Source: Apostichopus japonicus (taxonomy: Eukaryota > Echinodermata > Holothuroidea > Aspidochirotida > Stichopodidae). From it: 64,000 bases of DNA. Location: the NCBI RefSeq assembly GCF_037975245.1, contig NC_092570.1:12191001-12255000 (forward strand), in the 5' to 3' direction. Below the pieces are notes generated by a model. That model saw only the letters and a program-made list of their open reading frames with translations. It made no database searches and was not told the origin of the DNA. A program made the position numbers and the translations under genes. The stretch's first letter is position 1, and each line of letters starts with the position of its first letter. Of the stretch, positions 1-12,604 are shown piece after piece.

Positions 1-2109
1 CGAGATTTGACCTATGTCATGTCCAAATGCCATTCGCAATTTGCTCTCTTTCTTCAGGCTTCTATTTCCCTCTTTCTTCGTTATAGTCCAATACGACAAT
101 AAAAAGGGACTAGTAATTAAAAGAACAATAGGTAAATTAGAACTCAGTATCAAGGCACACTAAATGGACTATCATGCAAACCGAAGTCATGCCCCGCAAA
201 ATAGTGACGGGCTCGACTCGAATTTTGCCATTTCATCTGCTGGAATCTATCTAATATAGACTAGCTCAGCCGTCAGCAAACATTTAGGACGACAACGCAA
301 GGTATCCTATGAGGACTGTGCCAGGCCACTGCACCCCTAAACAGAACCACGGGCTTCTCGAATTGATAGCTGGGGCGGGGTGGCGAGGCGGGGGCGGGGG
401 GGGGGGGGGGGGTTGTAACCACATGGCGATAGCAGCCTTAAAAAATTCAGGGAGCAGATTAACCACGGTGACACAATTGGACATTGGAAATTGCAATATT
501 TGTTATCTCGAAATTTAGACGAATTTTATTTCAAAACTTTCTAACCGAAATTTTCACTCTTCATCTCAAAGTTTTTACAATTTCCTCCACAAAATGTGGA
601 ATATTTCTTTGAGTCTTGTTCCTAGAAATTTCGAAGATTCATATCAAAATTTCAACTTCTTTTCTCGAACGTAACTGTGGTGACAGTTCTCTACGGTGGC
701 TCTAAAGGGACAAACGATTTGTAGACGTATTAGCGAAACCTCGATTAATGAAATCTCGATAATTTGATACTTTTTGTCAAGATGTCAGTGTAAAACTTAG
801 AGAAGTCATCAAATGTTGTGTTCTTGATGTGTTGGCAAGATTAGTATACAACACACTATCAAGAAAATGCGATACTTTTTGTCAAGATGTTATGTAGTGT
901 AACATGACAAAGTTGGCAAATTTCATCAACATTGTAAATTCCTCAAAGTCGACAACACTTCAAATGTATACAAATCTGTTGTGATGTCTAATAATACTTA
1001 CACAGTAAGTCTACTACTCGCCTGTCCCTCCAGGACAGCCATTGTTATCGGTAATGGAATCCCAGTGTCAACAGGCGTATGAAACTGACTGTACTGAGTG
1101 TCTGAGAAATTTCATATAATCTTTCGGTTACTCATGTGACATTCATTTTCTAGTTACAAATATCTAGAACCTTGCGGAAGCACGGAAAAAACAAATTATT
1201 CTGTGGTTCGAAGCTCTGAGCAATCGTAAAACGTAACCATTATAGATAAATAATCCATAGAGAATAGAGCACACAATTATTTGTTAGGTAAAGCTCAATA
1301 GGAAGCAACTCAAAACGTATAACTATAGTGTTTAGTTGGCCATCAACATCGAGCTTCCAGTTTAAGTGGTCCATCCCTTCCAATTTCTATCACTTCTCCG
1401 TAGACAAATAATAAATGGTACGTTGGCAGTGTATAGGTACGAATAAAATATTGTAAATAGCATATCAAATGATTAAAGGGAGTGAAGACTCGCGCACAAA
1501 GAAACGTCTGATGCCGGTAATTTGACCTAGTTTCGAATGAGGTGTAACAGAAGTGTTAGACACCACCATCGATCCCAGAGAAAATACACACACAGCTTGC
1601 TACCGTCGGTAATGAGACACTAGTGTACATTTAATACATGCAGCAACGGTCAATACCCACAACACAGTGTACATAGCAGCGATGGACATCTCAGCAGGGA
1701 GTTGTAATGGAACTCCCTGATCTCAGGTCCAGATAAAAGATAACAAGGTATAATGTTTCAATACTGTCTGCATTTTGTAGCGACATTTAAGAAGAAAACT
1801 TCACTTGCAAGCAACGGAAAGTTAACTTCTTTCAGAGGGCGACACGTGGTTTGGGCGAGTCTTCAATGCCTTTAAGTTGATCAGGTCAGATGATGATGAT
1901 GATAATAATACATAATATCATATTAGACAGACGAGACTGTGACAGTGTTACCATCGTCAGGTGCGTATCACAATTCCCCTACAAGGAGAACTTAATGCTA
2001 TACATGATCTTAGCTCAATAGGCCGAGAAGTGATTAAAGCCTTTGTGGTGTTCAAAAATCTTGTTCTTTCGTAGCATTTTAATTTTTCAGATAGTTTTAT
2101 GTTCTCTGA
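1..2109. other. Upstream non-coding DNA
   Basis: I see no splice-supported exon or recognisable domain here. The visible features are a long G run near 386-412 (G-quadruplex prone, also prone to length error), a phrase beginning gatactttttgtcaagatgt that occurs twice (about 768 and 869), and a run of gatgat/aataat near 1891-1912. The short open frames over the G run encode poly-Gly or poly-Pro and are not credible genes. Confidence 0.6.
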
Positions 2110-2480
2110 CAGTGGCGTAGGAAGGTACTTTTGAGTGGGGGGGGGGGGCTGAAGACTGATGGCCGGCCTGCGGGAGGGGTCTAATGGGAGGGGGTGTCCC
2201 CCTCCCCTTTGGAATTTTTTTGCATTTCCAGGTGGCCTCAGATGCAATTTGGTGCAATATAGCACACTTCACCCACTCCATTTTGTAAAGAATTTAGCAT
2301 TTTCACCTGGCCTTAGATGCAATTTGGTGCTCCAAATGAGATTTTTTTCTCATTTTGAAATGAAAAAGGGGTTTTCTGACTTGCGGAGCGGGGGGGGGGG
2401 GGCAGAATGATACTTCCGCCCCCATATTTTTCACTGGGGGGGGGGCTGGCGCCCCCAGCCCCCCGGTTCCTACGCCCTTG
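2110..2480. mobile_element. MITE-like element with cagtggcgtagga/tcctacgcc ends
   Basis: The left end reads cagtggcgtaggaagg. The right end, reverse complemented, reads caagggcgtaggaacc, so the two form imperfect terminal inverted repeats. The trinucleotide tga flanks both outer edges and may be a short target duplication. Inside are several long G runs and two copies of a phrase containing agatgcaatttggtg (near 2240 and 2317). There is no coding capacity. The superfamily is not settled: the terminus resembles hAT-type ends, but an 8-bp duplication is not visible. Confidence 0.6.
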
Positions 2481-2490
2481 TGAATCTCTG

Positions 2491-2735
2491 ATAATGTATG
2501 TATGTATGTGTTTTAGATCCTCCTGCAAGCAGGAACTCGCGAAGAAGCCTCATTGGTTTATTAAAGCCGCAAGCTGACCGAAGTCAGTCTCTTACATTCA
2601 TATTTAACGTCCACGATTATGAATTGTTAACAACTCTGTAACTGGACGACATACATTAATCTGGGAGTGACTCGAAACCGGGGACCTTATGATTGAAAGC
2701 CACCGGCGTTAACCACTGAGCTAACACTCATTGTA
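2491..2735 (-). mobile_element. tRNA-derived SINE
   Basis: On the minus strand a tRNA-like head runs from about 2735 to 2662. It has a Pol III A box (tagctcagtggtt, 2711-2723) and a B box (ggtttcgagtcac, one extra T, 2667-2679) at tRNA-like spacing. The unrelated body ends in a short acat-type microsatellite at 2491-2510, like the simple 3' tails of many SINEs. The acceptor stem does not fold as a functional tRNA, so I call it a SINE and not a tRNA gene. Confidence 0.7.
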
Positions 2736-2964
2736 TGGTTTTAAAGGGCCAAAATGAATTCCAGAGAGGAATTCACTTTGATTGGAATGTATTTGCAAGC
2801 TGTATCATACCCAGACATTTCTTGCATTTTATTGTTATCGTAGTGCGCGTGCGCGCTACAATATTGGCATTACTGTACAAGTGAACGATACCTACATGAC
2901 TGGACGTTGAAACTTAAAGTTTCATTTAGTCTCTGTACATTTGTAGTTTCAGAGGCTAGCTGCG

Positions 2965-3326
2965 TAGCCAACTTATTCTGAGCCTGTCACGGCCCTCACA
3001 AGCGCCCTCACTTTGTAGGTACCTACATTACTGTACTCCCTGGTGTGTTATCCGCCCAAAAAATAACACCATGAACAACCGAAAAGTTCTTCCTAATACT
3101 GCAAGCACTCCACGGGCACTACAATACTGCGTATTTGCAGGCAAATGCAGTTCTAGTTTTTACTACTTTTGCTCGGGAGTGTTCCCGCCCCCCCCCCCCC
3201 CCCCCCTTGCGTGAAGTTACTGTTGTTCGACCGTTTACATAAGGCTCTGATCTACCCATAGAAATTGTGGATCTACCATAGCCAACTTATTCTGAGCCTG
3301 TCACGGCGCTCACAAGCGCCCTCACT
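2965..3326. repeat. 48-bp direct repeat pair upstream of BAP18
   Basis: Two nearly identical 48-bp copies (2965-3012 and 3279-3326, one mismatch seen) contain the phrase agcctgtcacgg followed by cacaagcgccctcact. They lie 314 bp apart. Between them is a run of about 20 C at 3187-3206. The second copy lies about 195 bp upstream of the BAP18 start codon, so the pair may sit in its promoter. Confidence 0.75.
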
Positions 3327-3520
3327 CCTGTTCATTGCGTATAACGTTACGTATGATCTCACACAAAATCGGTGTTGTGACACTCTTTCCAGAGGAGGTA
3401 TTGTCTTTGGCACTATGTTGAACCCATAGCAATTTCTATGGTTGAACCGTACCCACGCTTTAAGCCCGAAGCCGCGTTAAAGACAGCTTTCACTTGCAAT
3501 TCTCGAGTCCACTGGTTATC

Positions 3521-6500
3521 ATGGGTTCAGCGACAAAGGTAATCTCTTTTATACTATACAGTAACATTTTTTTTAAATTTGGTCACTGTATTGATGATTA
3601 ACTGCTGTAAGGGATTCACAGAATTACATGGTACAGTAACAGCCCGTGAAAATATGCGGTCTCAGTCGCAGAAACAACGGTTGAAATGTCGAACGCTTAT
3701 GTAAGATGCAGTTCCGCGAAATATAATATAACATATAGCTTGGCGTTGTAAATTTTAGACCATATACCAAGGTCATATTTTGTCAAATCAAACGAAATGC
3801 CACATTTAATCAGAATCATCTCCCGAGGTGAGTGATATAGCGACACCTTTAAACACCTAGGCTATAGTATAGGCTGGTAGTATACTTGCAGTTTGCCCTA
3901 TATTTTGCTGCTTTGTTAACTGTAAAGATGCAGCCAAATATGGCCCAGCAAAAGTGGAATTGAAATTTTCTATTTTGAGGCATTATTTCTCCATAGCAGT
4001 AGACCTCCCCAGAGTAGGCCCTTTCCCCAAATATGGACAAAGTCTCACTCAATTCCTAATAAGCATGATGATTACATCAATATTCTCTGCATGATAATAA
4101 TGAAGACAACAACTTGAGTTATTTAATTATTTATGTGAAAATTAAAACTTATTCAAATTTTACTTTGTGTACATCGAAAGTTTGTAAAACTTGTCGCTAC
4201 TATTAAATTGCTGCATCTTTTGAAGGTCGGAGAGATTTTTGCTGCTGCAGGAGAAGCATTTAGTAGGCTGGGAGAGTTGACGATGCAGTTACATCCCCTG
4301 AATGAACCATCTCCAAACAGGTAAACAGATTCCAACATTCAATAGACCTCAAACTTGAAAGAGTTCACAAGAATTGTATATTATCAGCTGTCTGGCTTGA
4401 TTTGTCGTGTGTTGGTTTACTGCTTGTCTGGCAGGTATTAAGGGATGACTTCAGGCAGAATTACAGTCTTCATATGTCATAGTCAAATAAAAAAAATTGT
4501 AGTAATGTTGTTATTTCCTATTCCAGTTTTTATGATATCTGCCTTTAAAATTTGTTGAATTTCAAGAATGCTCCATTGGCTGAATTAATAATGACACTGG
4601 CTACTCAGTGCAGGTGTTTATGTTAATCCGTTGTTTTATAAATTCTGATAACTTAACCAAACTTGCCAGTAACTATAAACAACAGAGCAACCTTGGATGA
4701 CATATTACACCATTTGTCCTTGAATAATTTGTAATGAATTGTAAACATGCCATTTGAAGACATAGAAGTCTTATGTTTTTCCAATGTTGAGTTTTGTGTT
4801 GCATCTGAGGAACTGGCCTAATCCTTATGGTATGTGACATTTTAGACTACTGACAGTAGTCCAGTCACTTTTAAAGATGAGCATCAAATGTTAATGTGTT
4901 ATATACTTCTCAAAAACTGAAAGTCGTATAGATATAGAACCTAGACTAATGCCAGTGTTAAAATTTCAAACTTGGTTATGTGCCTAAAGTCATCCTTTAA
5001 TTGTTGGGATCTATTGGAATTACTGGTTCGTCAGACATGGAAATGAGTTTTTTTTTCAGTGATGAAACAGGACTGTTTATGGTACAGTAATATACATCAC
5101 TGCACTGATCAGTCACAGTGAAGTAGTTAACAAAACACAAGAAGCATTATGTAGTTGCTCCAGCCAATATTTTTCTGTGTGCTATGTGACCAGATTGCAT
5201 ATTTTGATATTGAATAGAACTGTACATAGTGGTCTAGAATTAAAGTTTTGTTTTCAATTGTTCTGGTGTTATTGTTACATAAAGTTGAATTAAACTTGGC
5301 ATAATCTGTTGGTACCAGATTTAACTGCTGAAGAAATGACTGGTAACTGGAAGCATCAGTAATTTTGGTCCATCAAATTCTTACCAAAAGGATGAAATTA
5401 CAGTAAGGCATAATTTCAAAGCTCGCAGTTGATCGGTAAATGTTGACTTCAAATTGTTAAATACAAAGTATATTCATTGGCATCGAGTGGTTGATAAATT
5501 GATAATTAGGAGCAGGTAATTGTTGTAAATCACTTAAATCATCTACTTTTAAGAGTTGTTTTCTATTTAACTGACATTTATTGTTACTGTGTAAAAGTAA
5601 GTTGGCCTGACTTTTTGATCCTAGCAGGATCTTCTTCAGAGGCTAAATGAAAAGTGTGTGTAAAAGTAAGTTGGTCTGACGTTTCAATCCTAGCAGGATC
5701 TTCTTCAGAGGCTAAATGACTTACGTTTACACATTTCTCCTACACAGGCTCTCTAGTGGATAAGCAGTTTGCTAACAGTTTTATTTTATTTTGATTTATT
5801 GTTTCTGTTATTTGTCTAGTGGCAAGTGGAGTGACGAAGAATTACAGACATTACGAAATGCTGTTAAGCGTTTTGGAGAAGATTTGCACAAGATCAGCGA
5901 CATGGTGAAAACAAGGACTGTGTAAGAATTTATTCCTTATTGCATGAGTGGTCGAGCATAACATTTTAAATGAAAAACAAAGGTTAAGTTTTTATTCAAA
6001 GTGAGGTGAACGTTTTAAATAGGCCGTGGCTATTCTTACGACTAGTCGTAACAATTCTTACGACATTGGCGAATTCATGCGCTATAAAGTAAATAAAGCA
6101 ACTTCGCATGTAGTAGCGGTAACCCTAACCCTTACCCCTAACCTAACCCAACCCCTAACCGGGAAATATTGTTACTCCTAGTCGTAAAAATAGTACTCCT
6201 AGTCGTAAAAATAGTACTCCTAGTCGTAAAAATAGCTGCGTTAAAGCAACTGCGCATACGTAAAAGGGATTTATTGTTACGACTAGTCGTAAGAATAGCC
6301 ACTTTGTTTTAAATATGGACTGTTAGTTTTCGTTGCATGAACAACTATCCAATGTGGGAAAGGATAAAAGATTTAACTAGTTTTTGAGCCCTACAAATCG
6401 TTGGCATAAAGTTTACCCTTAACGTTAGGTAGTGTAGCTTCTGACTAGCATCCCTAACAAAGACATCATAACATTGGGTTTGCCACCAAGTTTGATGGCT

Positions 6501-9500
6501 CTCTTTTTTGATCACAGGACCTGTGTTTTATTAGGTCACTGTTCAAATGCCATTCTTGCAAATGTTGACATTGCTCTTTGATAATTTGTAATTTCCTTGC
6601 ATGTTATAATCTGTCTATGGGTTATCTATACAGAGTAACATGTAATGCATATATAATCCATGTAGTATGTGTAACTGTATGAAGCACGGTTCAGCTAGTT
6701 GGTTTTTGAAAGAGATTTTTAAAAGGGAACATTAAAGTGTTTACTTAAGTTAAGAGATTTTCCCCATGCTTATTGAAAGGAAAGCACAACACTAGCATTT
6801 GAAAGATACAATAGATCACTAAAGAGATGTACTAACAGCACAACTGTCATGTCATGGAGTACTTTGCTTCCATACTCCACACCTTGGCTTGATCTCGTGC
6901 AAGTTCATGAAAACACTGTGCAAATGGCTACGTGGTAGATCTATTTAAACCTTTGAAGGCTCTGAAAAAGCCTTTTCACCATCCCAACTTCATCAGACTT
7001 GATCAAATTTGTATATTTTTGAACAATCTTAAAATAGGCTTATTTACAACTCAGATACAAATCATGGGTTTGAGTACAACATACTGTGTATGTGTCACTA
7101 ATTATATCACTACACTGTTGGTAAGTGGATGCAGTAAAAGCAAACTTCACATTATTACAACACTTCAGATTATGTGAATCAGTGACATCATAAACATGTT
7201 CCTACACTACTGTTTAAAGGTTTTAAGAGTTGGGGTAATATTAAAACAAAATTCTCAACCTGTACACAGATTATTGAAGGGTTTGGTATGGTGGTGTGCC
7301 CAGAACTATTCTTTGGGGTACTTTACCAGTATGATAGTCATTAGATAATTTAATGTGATGTTCATCTCAACACTTGATAAATATTTCAATGGTAACTTAA
7401 TCTGTCTGTTTCTTCCACAGTTCCCAAATAAGAGCTGCAATCAGAAGGAAAAACTATGAACAATTAGACAAGCAACCTTCTGCCCAGAAAAGGTCTAAAC
7501 CATCTCCATCTTTATCAGAGAGTACAGCATCATCAACTAATGAGATGCCTGTACCCGTCACTCTTGCTGGTTCCACAGATGAACCCCCTCTCAAAAGACA
7601 AAAGCAAGGTAAGAATTCTTTGTTGCTGTTCCAGAAAGAAACCCATGATGGTTATTGTATTAAATGTTCCAAGTTACAGGTACAAAATAGGAGTGTATTC
7701 AGCCACTATCAATTGATTAGTAGGATTCACACTAGAAAAATATATTTGTTTTTAAACTGTGTGACAGTTGAAATGAATTGGCAGCAAACTAGATTATCAG
7801 AGAAGTAGAATTGAGGTGGGGAGTGAAGATTGGATGAAAGTATTCAGATATTATTGGTGTGGGTTGGGGAAGGGGGGGTAAAGGTTGTATTAAAGAGATA
7901 GATGCAGAAACACCATGAATGGAATGAGAGGGAGAAGCATTGTGGGTGTGAACAAGATAAACCCACATAACATTTCAGATGCAGAAACACTATGAATGGA
8001 ATGAGAGGGAGAAGCATTGTGGGTGTGAACAAAGATGAACCCACATAACATTTCAGATGCAGAAACACCATGAATGGAATGAGAGGGAGAAGCATTGTGG
8101 GTGTGAACAAGATGAACCCACATAACATTTCAGATGCAGAAACACCATGAATGGAATGAGAGGGAGAAGCATTGTGGGTGTGAACAAGATAAACCCACAT
8201 AACATTTCAGATGCAGAAACACCATGAATGGAATGAGAGGGAGAAGCATTGTGGGTGTGAACAAAGATGAACCCACATAACATTTCAGATGCAGAAACAC
8301 CATGAATGGAATGAGAGGGAGAAGCAATGTGGGTGTGAACAAAGATAAACCCACATAACATTTCAGATGCAGAAACACTATGAATGGAATGAGAGGGAGA
8401 AGCATTGTGGGTGTGAACAAAGATGAACCCACATAACATTTCAGATGCAGAAACACTATGAATGGAATGAGAGGGAGAAGCATTGTGGGTGTGAACAAAG
8501 ATGAACCCACATAACATTTCAGATGCAGAAACACCATGAATGGAATGAGAGGGAGAAGCAATGTGGGTGTGAACAAAGATGAACCCACATAACATTTCAG
8601 ATGCAGAAACACCATGAATGGAATGAGAGGGAGAAGCATTGTGGGTGTGAACAAAGATGAACCCGCATAACATTTCAGATGCAGAAACACCATGAATGGA
8701 ATGAGAGGGAGAAGCATTGTGGGTGTGAACAAGATGAACCCACATAACATTTCAGATGCAGAAACACCATGAATGGAATGAGAGGGAGAAGCATTGTGGG
8801 TGTGAACAAGATAAACCCACATAACATTTCAGATGCAGAAACACCATGAATGGAATGAGAGGGAGAAGCATTGTGGGTGTGAACAAAGATGAACCCACAT
8901 AACATTTCAGATGCAGAAATACCATGAATGGAATGAGAGGGAGAAGCATTGTGGGTGTGAACAAGATAAACCCACATTACATTTCTTGTATGCCATTTTA
9001 CCTGGCAGGAGAAGGCTTTACTTGCCTGAGAGTTCCAGGTGGTCTCTCCTACTGCTAAGGATTCATATTCAGACATTCTTTCTTTTCTCTATTCTCAGAA
9101 ATGTCTCTAAACATGTTGAATTCTGTGGGCAATCCTGCTGATTCTTTAGTGGATATTGAGGGTTTAGAGGAATCACGCACTCCTGTCAAAAAGTTAGAAT
9201 TCGACATGCCTGAGTCCCCATCTGCTGGTAAGTATTGTTTATAAACTTATGCTCTTCCTATGTTGATGTAATTTCATCACTGGATAGACATGCTGGGTAT
9301 CATCCAGTCACTTCAACACAATTTTGCTCTGGTACTGTGAATGTGCCTGACTAACATATTAAAAATTCAAACACAAGGAAATTCCTACACTCTGACATAT
9401 TATTTACATAATTCATGTTCTCAAATAAAAGGAATAAATGTGTGTATTGAGTACCTCAGCAATGGAACAAGCTATACAGTTTGGAGTAGGGGCTATTTGG

Positions 9501-12500
9501 TACCATCATGATTTACAAACTTTCTTCAAGTGTTGTGGCTCAGGTCAAAAGAGGTGGAAACCTGCAAACCTTGTGAACAATATACAGTGAGTGAAGTGTT
9601 TACAAATGTGATGCTTGACATGTGGCTTCCTTATCATGAGTACATTTGAGGTAAGCAGATGGCAAAATATCTCAAGTAGCTCTTTAGCTCAAGAAAAAAT
9701 AGAAGGGTCACAGTTTGTATATGCAAGATATATTAATGTTATGATCGGCATACACTTTGTTGAAGGGTCAAAAGCCACTTAAAGGTGAATCCAGGAACCT
9801 TGAAACATAAGTGCAATGTAGATAAGTGTCATATGTGACATGTATCTTCACTTTAATGAGTACAGGTTGTTCTATTGTTTTAGTGGGACTCATGGGTCAT
9901 ACGTGACATGTAGCTTCACTTTAATGAGTACAGGTTATACTATTGTTTTAGTGGGACTCATGGGTCATATGTGACATGTGGCTTCACTTTAATGAGTACA
10001 GGTTGTTCTATTGTTTTAGTGGGGCTCATGGGTCATACGTGACATGTAGCTTCACTTTAATGAGTACAGGTTGTTCTATTGTTTTAGTGGGACTCATGGG
10101 TCATACGTGACATGTAGCTTCACTTTAATGAGTACAGGTTGTTCTATTGTTTTAGTGGGGCTCATGGGTCATACGTGACATGTAGCTTCATTTTAATGAG
10201 TACAGGTTGTTCTATTGTTTTAGTGGGGCTCATGGGTCATACGTGACATGTAGCTTCACTTTAATGAGTACAGGTTGTTCTATTGTTTTAGTGGGGCTCA
10301 TGGGTCATACGTGACATGTAGCTTCACTTTAATGAGTACAGGTTATACTATTGTTTTAGTGGGGCTCATGGGTCATACGTGACATGTAGCTTCACTTTAA
10401 TGAGTACAGGTTGTTCTATTGTTTTAGTGGGGCTCATGGGTCATACGTGACATGTAGCTTCACTTTAATGAGTACAGGTTGTTCTATTGTTTTAGTGGGG
10501 CTCATGGGTCATACGTGACATGTAGCTTCACTTTAATGAGTACAGGTTATACTATTGTTTTAGTGGGGCTCATGGGTCATACGTGACATGTAGCTTCACT
10601 TTAATGAGTACAGGCTATACTATTGTTTTAGTGGGGCTCATGGGTCATACGTGACATGTAGCTTCACTTTAATGAGTACAGGTTGTTCTATTGTTTTAGT
10701 GGGGCTCATGGGTCATACGTGACATGTAGCTTCACTTTAATGAGTACCGGTTGTTCTATTGTTTAAGTGGGACTCATGGGTCATACGTAACATGTAGCTT
10801 CACTTTAATGAGTACCGGTTGTTCTATTGTTTTAGTGGGACTCATGGGTCATACGTGACATGTAGCTTCACTTTAATGAGTACAGGTTGTTCTATTGTTT
10901 TAGTGGGACTCATGGGTCATACGTGACATGTAGCTTCACTTTAATGAGTACAGGTTGTTCTATTGTTTAAGTGGGACTCATGGGTCATACGTGACATGTA
11001 GCTTAGTACAGGTTGTTCTATTGTTTAAGTGAGACTCATGGGTCATACGTGACATGTAGCTTCACTTTAATGAGTACAGGTTGTTCTATTGTTTTAGTGG
11101 GACTCATGGGTCATACGTGACATGTAGCTTCACTTTAATGAGTACAGGTTGTTCTATTGTTTAAGTGGGACTCATGGGTCATACGTGACATGTAGCTTCA
11201 CTTTAATGAGTACCGGTTGTTCTATTGTTTAAGTGGGACTCATGGGTCATACGTGACATGTAGCTTCACTTTAATGAGTACAGGTTGTTCTATTGTTTTA
11301 GTGGGGCTCATGGGTCATACGTGACATGTAGCTTCACTTTAATGAGTACAGGTTGTTCTATTGTTTAAGTGGGACTCATGGGTCATACGTGACATGTAGC
11401 TTCACTTTAATGAGTACAGGTTGTTCTATTGTTTAAGTGGGACTCATGGGTCATACGTAACATGTAGCTTCACTTTAATGAGTACAGGTTGTTCTATTGT
11501 TTTAGTGGGGCTCATGGGTCATACGTGACATGTAGCTTCACTTTAATGAGTACAGGTTGTTCTATTGTTTTAGTGGGACTCATGGGTCATACGTGACATG
11601 TAGCTTCACTTTAATGAGTACAGGTTGTTCTATTGTTTAAGTGGGACTCATGGGTCATACGTGACATGTAGCTTCACTTTAATGAGTACAGGTTGTTCCA
11701 TTGTTTTAGTGGGACTCATGGGTCATACATGACATGTAGCTTCACTTTAATGAGTACAGGTTGTTCTATTGTTTTAGTGGGACTCATGGGTCATACGTGA
11801 CATGTAGCTTCACTTTAATGAGTACCGGTTGTTCTATTGTTTTAGTGAGGCTCATGGGTCATATGTGACATGTGGCTTCACTTTAATGAGTACAGGTTAT
11901 ACTATTGTTTTAGTGGGGCTCATGGGTCATACGTGACATGTAGCTTCACTTTAATGAGTACAGGTTGTTCTATTGTTTTAGTCGGGCTCAAAGATCATTT
12001 GAAGTCAGCACACCTCCTGGAAGGTTCATTATGTTTTTATCATGCCAAAGAAAATTTCTCTGACCACAAGAGACAGGTAGAAGTTGATAAATATCCAGTA
12101 CTTAGCATCCTCATTGAAAGTTCAAAAGGTTATCTGTTCAGTCTTCAATTGAAGATAACTAATTTATTTTAAAGTTGGATCAATCTTTGTTTGTCATAGT
12201 AACTTCTTAAAGTAGTTGTGAGAAATAAAACAATTCTCTTCAGGCGTGTGGCAAAAGGTATGTGTAAGAATTCTCAGAATTGGCTACTTAACAGAATGTT
12301 TGTGTTGGCTTACATTTATATGGCAAGTCACAACTGGGATGGTTACCACTTAATAGTTATGTCTAGAAAGCTCATGTAGGCCTAGTACTTCCACAAATGA
12401 TATTTAAACCTTTATCTGCTCCTCTATTTCACAGTAAACCTACTTTGTTTTGGTGTTTAGGTATTAAAAAACTTCAAAATCCTGACCAAAACAACTTGTT

Positions 12501-12604
12501 TATATGCTTGTCACACAATATGATCTGATGTATCTTTTGCTTATTGTTTCTCAGGTGATCTGCAAATAGTTACTTCTGGCATTAGCAGCAACATTAAAGA
12601 CTGA
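3521..12604 (+). CDS. BAP18: BAP18 (C17orf49), chromatin-complex subunit, six exons
   Basis: Coding exons are 3521-3538, 4226-4320, 5820-5921, 7421-7608, 9099-9227 and 12555-12604. All have GT/AG borders and matching phases, giving 193 aa. The protein starts MGSATK and continues VGEIFAAAGEAFSRLGELTM, the hallmark BAP18 N-terminus. Residues about 39-87 form the SANT/Myb-like helix region (GKWSDEELQTLRNAVKRFGE). A low-complexity Ser/Pro linker follows, then KRQKQ and the conserved C-terminal VDIEGL (152-157) and KKLEFD (165-170) motifs. In vertebrates BAP18 associates with the NURF/BPTF and MLL1 H3K4 methyltransferase complexes and acts in the nucleus; the same role here is inferred by homology. 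The start is chosen because the six-residue first exon matches the family N-terminus and joins in phase. Residues after about 171 extend past the usual family end. Introns 4 and 5 contain large minisatellites. Confidence 0.93.
5591..5728 (-). repeat. Tandem pair of 69-bp units with hammerhead-like core
   Basis: Two 69-bp units (5591-5659, 5660-5728) lie in BAP18 intron 2. On the minus strand each has ctgaaga, a 5-bp stem (gatcc/ggatt or ggatc) closed by a tgcta loop, and then in the second unit gaaa followed directly by cgtc. This follows the hammerhead order CUGANGA, stem II, GAAA, NUH. Stem III is reduced to acgt, which is self-complementary. The first unit has lost gaaa. Similar motifs occur in Penelope-like and other retroelements. 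Catalysis is unproven. Confidence 0.55.
6026..6302. mobile_element. MITE with perfect 30-bp TIRs and telomere-like core
   Basis: The left end (6026-6055, beginning gtggctattcttacgac) is an exact inverted copy of 6273-6302. Inside are a telomere-like stretch at 6120-6160 (degenerate taaccc units), three copies of a 21-bp unit with tcctagtcgtaaaaatag at about 6173-6235, and a repeated aaagcaact phrase. The 10-mer gttttaaata occurs on both sides (6012-6021 and 6306-6315). It may be a target duplication or the outer part of more diverged TIRs. There is no coding capacity. It lies in BAP18 intron 2. Confidence 0.8.
7901..8986. repeat. 77/78-bp minisatellite, about 14 copies
   Basis: The unit contains gatgcagaaacaccatgaat and varies between 77 and 78 bp by one A. 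It lies wholly within BAP18 intron 4. Each unit has a short inverted repeat, gtgggt ... acccac, that could form a small hairpin. The repeat produces long open frames on the minus strand (up to 230 codons), but these simply echo the period and are not genes. Confidence 0.95.
9829..11990. repeat. 68-bp minisatellite, about 32 copies
   Basis: The unit contains gtcatacgtgacatgtagc and gagtacaggttgttctattg. Copies differ at a few fixed positions (gttctatt or atactatt; gttttag or gtttaag; gggact or ggggct), and one unit near 11,005 is shortened. The array fills most of BAP18 intron 5. Unit variants are intermixed, which suggests repeated exchange between units. Confidence 0.95.

Noticed and set aside
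386-412. Poly-Gly/poly-Pro coding open frames on both strands
   Set aside because: They are produced by the long G run, which is also likely to be length-inaccurate in assembly.
2662-2735. Functional tRNA gene
   Set aside because: A and B boxes are present but the acceptor stem does not pair and the B box has an insertion; the downstream body and microsatellite tail fit a SINE.
7844-9076. Long overlapping minus-strand open frames with repeated MLCGFI..VHTHNASPSHSIH words
   Set aside because: They are translations of the 77/78-bp intronic minisatellite; three frames give equally long products and there is no start or splice context.
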